DNA of 7,917 nt from Nitrosospira sp. GTDB taxonomy: Bacteria; Pseudomonadota; Gammaproteobacteria; Burkholderiales; Nitrosomonadaceae. The stretch is from positions 1 to 7,917 of the forward strand of contig JAKDLC010000086.1 in assembly GCA_030453055.1 (NCBI GenBank). The letters run 5' to 3'. Made by a program: the position numbers and the translations under genes. The notes under the pieces are model-generated. The model did not search any database and had not been told where the DNA came from. It was given only the letters and a program-made list of their open reading frames with translations. Position 1 is the stretch's first letter; the number at the start of each line of letters is the position of its first letter. Positions 4,693-7,917 of this stretch are shown here, piece after piece.

Positions 4693-6828
4693 TCAGGTCG
4701 CCAGTTTGGAAATATCGGCGACCCGATTCATGACCTGCTGCAACTGGGCCAACAGGGCAAGACGATTGGCGCGCAAAGCGGCATCTTCAGTATTTACCAT
4801 CACATTATCAAAAAATGCATCAACATGCGTTTTCAATGCCGCAAGTTCTCGCAGGGCCAGGCTGAATTCTCCAAGCTTGAAAGCGGCGTCCGCTTTTGGC
4901 GTTACGATGGCGAGTACGGCATGCAGGGCCTGCTCGGCAGGTTCTTGCAACAGCTCGACATTTACCGGACCGCCGGCCCCGCCTTCAGTCTTCTTCAAAA
5001 TATTGCTCACCCGCTTGTTTGCGGTGGCAAGGCTTTCCGCTTCGGGCAAAGCGGAAAATAAACGTATGGCCGCAAGGCGCTGGGGAATCTCGTTCAGGAA
5101 TTGCGGCCGTTTTGCAACGACTGCCTCGATCTGTTGTGGGGAGTAGTTTTGTTCGCGCAGGTGACTGGACATTCTTTCATAGATGAAAGTAAGCAACTGA
5201 CAAGATTCGGCGTCGCCAAAATTAACCTTATTATCGAAAATTTCTTTGGAAATTCCGATCATTTCTTCCAGCGAAATTTTGAGCTTCTTTTCTATCAGGA
5301 TACGAGTCACGCCCAAGGCGTGGCGACGCAACGCAAATGGGTCTTTGTCGCCCGTCGGAGTCTGCCCGATGCCGAACATGCCGGTCAGCGTTTCCATTTT
5401 ATCCGCCAGCGCGACACAGACGCCCGTCATGGTGCGCGGCAACTTGTCGCCCGCAAAGCGCGGCCGGTAGTGGTCTTCAATGGCAAGCGCAATATCGTCC
5501 GGCAGCCCGTCGTGCTTGGCGTAATAGCGCCCCATGATACCTTGCAACTCGGGGAACTCGCCCACCATATGAGTCAGTAAATCCGCTTTGGATAGCATCG
5601 CGGCTTCACCTGCGGGCGCTGCAAGCACATTACCGCCCAATCGCAAGCCAAGCGCCTGCGCGATCGCCCAAATACGCTCCACGCGCTCCGCCTGGGTACC
5701 GAGCTTGTTGTGATAAACGACCTTATCCAGACCGGCGACGCGCGAGTACAGCGTCTTCTTGCGATCCTGATCGAAGAAGAATTTCGCATCCGCCAGACGG
5801 GAACGCAGCACCCGCTCGTTGCCGCCAATTATTTGGCTGGCGTCCGGAGGACAGCTGTTGGAAACAATGAGAAACCTGTTGGTGAGCTTGCCGTTTTCAT
5901 CCAGCAGCGGAAAGTGTTTCTGGTTCGCCTTCATGGTCAGAATCAGGCATTCTTGTGGTACCTCAAGGAATGCGGCGTCAAACTTTCCGGCCAGCACATT
6001 GGGTCGTTCGACCAGTGCCGTCACTTCGTCAAGCAATGCGTCATCTTCGATCAGCTTCAGGTTTTCCTTGGCTGTGGCGGCGGCGAGTTGTCTGGCGATT
6101 TCGGCGCGGCGTGCGGCGAAGCTGGCGATGACCGCGCCTTCCGTTTCCAGTTGCTGTGCGTAACTGTCGGCATCCCTCAGTACTATCGGATTCACGTCGG
6201 CCTCGAAGCGATGGCCCTGCGTTTCGTTTTTGGCGGTCAATCCCAGCACTTCCATCATGGGTACGATTTCCGCACCGTGCAGGGCGACCAGCCCACGCAC
6301 AGGGCGCACGAAACTCGCGTTGCTCCAGCCGTCGGCCAGTTGATAGGTCATCACTTTGGCGATCGGCAGCCGGGTGATCGAGGCGTGAAGCACCTGTTGC
6401 AGGTTTACCGCCAGCGGGAGGCCGGGTGCCACATCGGTGTGGAACAGGAATTCCATCTTGCCATCAAATTCGCGAGAGATTCGCTCCATGAGTACCCTGG
6501 ATACCTCATCGGAGTATCCGCAGGTTTGCTGCAATTTTTTGCGGAATGCTTGCGTGTATTCTCCATCCACACCGATTCCAACCGAAACCGGCATGAGTCT
6601 CACCTTTTGAGGCTTCTGTACGGCCACTTCAAAGACCTCGGTGATGTGCGCCGCAAGCCGTCGGGGAGAGGCAAAGGTTGTCAGGCGCGCATCGGCGTCG
6701 AGACTGTAAAGTTTCTGCAAACCTTCGAACATGAGCATGCCAAACGATGACCCCAACTGGTTCAACGATTTTGGCGGCAGCTCCTCGACGAGCAACTCGA
6801 CCAGCAGGCTTCGGGTCGCATTGCTCAC
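4693..6828 (-). CDS. glyS: Glycyl-tRNA synthetase beta subunit
   Basis: This 711-aa beta chain of the alpha2beta2 class II glycyl-tRNA synthetase binds and positions tRNA-Gly, while GlyQ holds the catalytic site. Family blocks are visible along its length: [13 protein letters not shown] at the N-terminus, [11 protein letters not shown] (about 173-183), [13 protein letters not shown] (298-310), [12 protein letters not shown] (344-355), [16 protein letters not shown] (371-386), and [10 protein letters not shown] (493-502). The C-terminal DALR-type anticodon-binding region ends in [13 protein letters not shown]...RVADISKLA. Length is normal (about 690 in E. coli). The GTG at 6826-6828 was chosen because it overlaps the glyQ stop as GTGA and is preceded by GAGAAG about 6 nt away. 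The ATG at 6856-6858 would add ten residues without family support. Complete and undamaged. Only the 12-bp repeat spacer separates it from gmhB. Confidence 0.97.
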   Translation of the reverse strand: MSNATRSLLVELLVEELPPKSLNQLGSSFGMLMFEGLQKLYSLDADARLTTFASPRRLAAHITEVFEVAVQKPQKVRLMPVSVGIGVDGEYTQAFRKKLQQTCGYSDEVSRVLMERISREFDGKMEFLFHTDVAPGLPLAVNLQQVLHASITRLPIAKVMTYQLADGWSNASFVRPVRGLVALHGAEIVPMMEVLGLTAKNETQGHRFEADVNPIVLRDADSYAQQLETEGAVIASFAARRAEIARQLAAATAKENLKLIEDDALLDEVTALVERPNVLAGKFDAAFLEVPQECLILTMKANQKHFPLLDENGKLTNRFLIVSNSCPPDASQIIGGNERVLRSRLADAKFFFDQDRKKTLYSRVAGLDKVVYHNKLGTQAERVERIWAIAQALGLRLGGNVLAAPAGEAAMLSKADLLTHMVGEFPELQGIMGRYYAKHDGLPDDIALAIEDHYRPRFAGDKLPRTMTGVCVALADKMETLTGMFGIGQTPTGDKDPFALRRHALGVTRILIEKKLKISLEEMIGISKEIFDNKVNFGDAESCQLLTFIYERMSSHLREQNYSPQQIEAVVAKRPQFLNEIPQRLAAIRLFSALPEAESLATANKRVSNILKKTEGGAGGPVNVELLQEPAEQALHAVLAIVTPKADAAFKLGEFSLALRELAALKTHVDAFFDNVMVNTEDAALRANRLALLAQLQQVMNRVADISKLAT

Positions 6829-7730
6829 GTGATCTTCTCGCTCAACTGCTCGACCCATGCGCGCGGGGCCATAGGGAAGCCCAAACGCTTGCGGCTTTCG
6901 TAATAGGCCCGCGCCACGCTACGGGCGAGATCGCGAATCCGGCCGATATAGGCGGCCCGCTCGGTGACGGAAATCGCGCCGCGCGCATCCAGAAGATTGA
7001 AGATGTGCGCGGCTTTCAGCACCTGTTCGTAGGCGGGCAGCGCCAGTTCCCGTTCCACCAGATGGCCGGCTTGCGTTTCGTGACTGGCAAAGGCGTGCAG
7101 CAAAAAATCGATATCGCTGTGTTCGAAGTTATACGCGGATTGCTCGACTTCGTTCTGGTGGTAGACATCATGGTAGGAAAGTCCCTTCCTCCAAGTCAGG
7201 TCGAACACGCTTTCCACGCCTTGCAGGTACATGGCAAGCCGCTCCAGACCGTAGGTGATCTCGCCCGTAATCGGCTTGCAGTTCATGCCGCCGACCTGCT
7301 GAAAATACGTGAATTGGGTTACTTCCATGCCGTTGAGCCATATTTCCCAACCCAGGCCCCAGGCGCCAAGCGTCGGATTTTCCCAGTCATCCTCGACGAA
7401 GCGAATATCATTTTGTTTCAGATCGAGGCCGAGTTCTTTCAGCGAACCGAGATAAAGTTCGAGAATATCAGCAGGCGCGGGTTTCAGCACGACCTGAAAC
7501 TGGTAGTAATGCTGCAAGCGGTTGGGATTTTCGCCATAGCGTCCATCCTTGGGACGGCGCGCGGGTTGAACGTATGCAGCTTTCCAGGGTTCCGGGCCAA
7601 GAGCACGAAGAAAAGTAGCGGTGTGCGAGGTCCCCGCACCCACTTCCATGTCGTAGGGCTGGAGCAGCACACAGCCCTGCTTATCCCAATAGTGTTGCAG
7701 GGCAAGGATAATTTCCTGAAATGTGAGCAT
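6825..7730 (-). CDS. glyQ: Glycyl-tRNA synthetase alpha subunit
   Basis: This 301-aa catalytic subunit activates glycine with ATP and charges tRNA-Gly in the cytosol together with GlyS. The sequence is near-canonical: [13 protein letters not shown] (24-36), the class II motif 2 region with [17 protein letters not shown] and [10 protein letters not shown] (55-81), [20 protein letters not shown] (112-131), [15 protein letters not shown] (134-148), and motif 3-like [13 protein letters not shown] (156-168). [20 protein letters not shown] (239-258) marks the C-terminal part. The ATG at 7728-7730 gives the usual betaproteobacterial N-terminus MLTFQ and has AGG 4 nt upstream, a short spacing. An ATG ten codons earlier (7758-7760) has no binding site. 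The stop TGA (6825-6827) overlaps the glyS GTG. First gene of the operon. Confidence 0.97.
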   Translation of the reverse strand: MLTFQEIILALQHYWDKQGCVLLQPYDMEVGAGTSHTATFLRALGPEPWKAAYVQPARRPKDGRYGENPNRLQHYYQFQVVLKPAPADILELYLGSLKELGLDLKQNDIRFVEDDWENPTLGAWGLGWEIWLNGMEVTQFTYFQQVGGMNCKPITGEITYGLERLAMYLQGVESVFDLTWRKGLSYHDVYHQNEVEQSAYNFEHSDIDFLLHAFASHETQAGHLVERELALPAYEQVLKAAHIFNLLDARGAISVTERAAYIGRIRDLARSVARAYYESRKRLGFPMAPRAWVEQLSEKIT

Positions 7731-7809
7731 TAAACCTAAATCCGGTAGTTGACCGCTCATTTAATAGATCAGCGTTATGATTAATAACAATATTTCGTAT
7801 TATTTGACG
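7731..7809 (-). promoter_or_regulatory. AT-rich leader of the glyQS operon with a weak promoter candidate
   Basis: The stretch before glyQ is markedly AT-rich. On the minus strand TTGTTA is followed after 18 bp by TATTAA, a possible -35/-10 pair, each 4 of 6 to consensus; its -10 overlaps the unused upstream ATG, which would favour the downstream ATG at 7730. No riboswitch or T-box fold was recognised. The assignment is tentative. Confidence 0.25.
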
Positions 7810-7839
7810 CTCACCTTCCGGGTGAGGCCCGCTACGGGG
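7810..7839. other. Two adjacent hairpins upstream of glyQ
   Basis: CTCACC (7810-7815) pairs with GGTGAG (7821-7826) over a 5-nt loop. Directly after it CCCG (7828-7831) can pair with CGGG (7835-7838). No T run follows within the usual distance on either strand, so terminator function for a gene beyond the window is only possible. Confidence 0.3.
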
Positions 7840-7874
7840 TGAATTGCACGGTTTTTGCGGCACATGGCTGCGTT

Positions 7875-7913
7875 GCAACTCCTTGGAATGGAACAACCAT
7901 TCCGCGTCGTTGC
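7875..7913. repeat. REP-like compound inverted repeat at the right edge
   Basis: GGAATGG (7885-7891) and CCATTCC (7897-7903) form a perfect 7-bp stem with the loop AACAA. Outside a symmetrical 5/5 internal gap, GCAAC (7875-7879) pairs with GTTGC (7909-7913). The palindrome GTTGCAAC (7872-7879) overlaps the left arm. The shape and the intergenic site are typical of dispersed REP-type elements. Copy number elsewhere cannot be seen here. Confidence 0.5.
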
Positions 7914-7917
7914 GCCT

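Noticed and set aside
5710..6750. 346-codon plus-strand open frame antisense to glyS
   Set aside because: It lies wholly inside the strongly conserved glyS gene and its translation matches no family pattern. It is a by-product of codon use on the other strand.
6747..7733. 328-codon plus-strand open frame antisense to glyQ
   Set aside because: It is the antisense shadow of the near-canonical glyQ gene, with no domain, no ribosome binding site and no gene context.
7681..7896. 71-codon minus-strand open frame across the glyQ leader
   Set aside because: It crosses the AT-rich leader and the inverted repeat and overlaps the glyQ start in another frame, with no family resemblance.
7761..7917. Possible riboswitch or T-box in front of glyQ
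   Set aside because: No T-box or glycine-riboswitch core elements could be recognised, and T-boxes are not expected in this lineage. Only simple hairpins are visible.

Overview
The window looks like a betaproteobacterial chromosome segment, possibly from the Nitrosomonadales (Nitrosospira/Nitrosomonas type). The basis is the form of the glycyl-tRNA synthetase subunits, including the GlyQ N-terminus MLTFQ, and the minus-strand order glyQ-glyS-gmhB-plsC-DUF45 metallopeptidase, an arrangement I associate with betaproteobacteria. The placement comes from recalled family patterns, not a database search. No rRNA, tRNA, insertion sequence or CRISPR array was recognised.

Right part (about 7730 down to 2589, minus strand): a tight housekeeping operon. 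glyQ and glyS encode the two subunits of the tetrameric glycyl-tRNA synthetase and overlap by 4 bp (GTGA). gmhB (heptose bisphosphate phosphatase, LPS inner-core pathway) follows after a 62-bp spacer built of 12-bp tandem repeats. plsC (lysophospholipid acyltransferase) follows within about 10 bp, and a YgjP/DUF45-type HExxH metallohydrolase overlaps the end of plsC. Upstream of glyQ (7731-7917) lie an AT-rich leader and REP-like inverted repeats but no gene.

Left part (1-2500): an accessory patch with two toxin-antitoxin modules transcribed away from each other. On the minus strand is an Xre/MbcA-like antitoxin followed by a RES-domain toxin (NAD+-targeting family), joined by a 4-bp ATGA overlap. 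On the plus strand is an antitoxin with a RelB/ParD-like tail followed by a ParE/RelE-type toxin starting at TTG. The 252-bp divergent intergenic region is AT-rich. It holds repeated TTGGCAT motifs in front of the RES module and, unexpectedly, a short relic of a second antitoxin gene that matches the intact antitoxin almost base for base over 30 bp.

The plus-strand TA pair converges on the metallopeptidase gene, so the TA patch sits directly downstream of the conserved operon and looks like an island acquired or remodelled at its end. I found no clearly new biological system. The most unusual points are the antitoxin relic, the back-to-back TA modules, the 12-bp repeat spacer that keeps the glyS frame open up to gmhB, and the symmetrical hairpin at the right edge.
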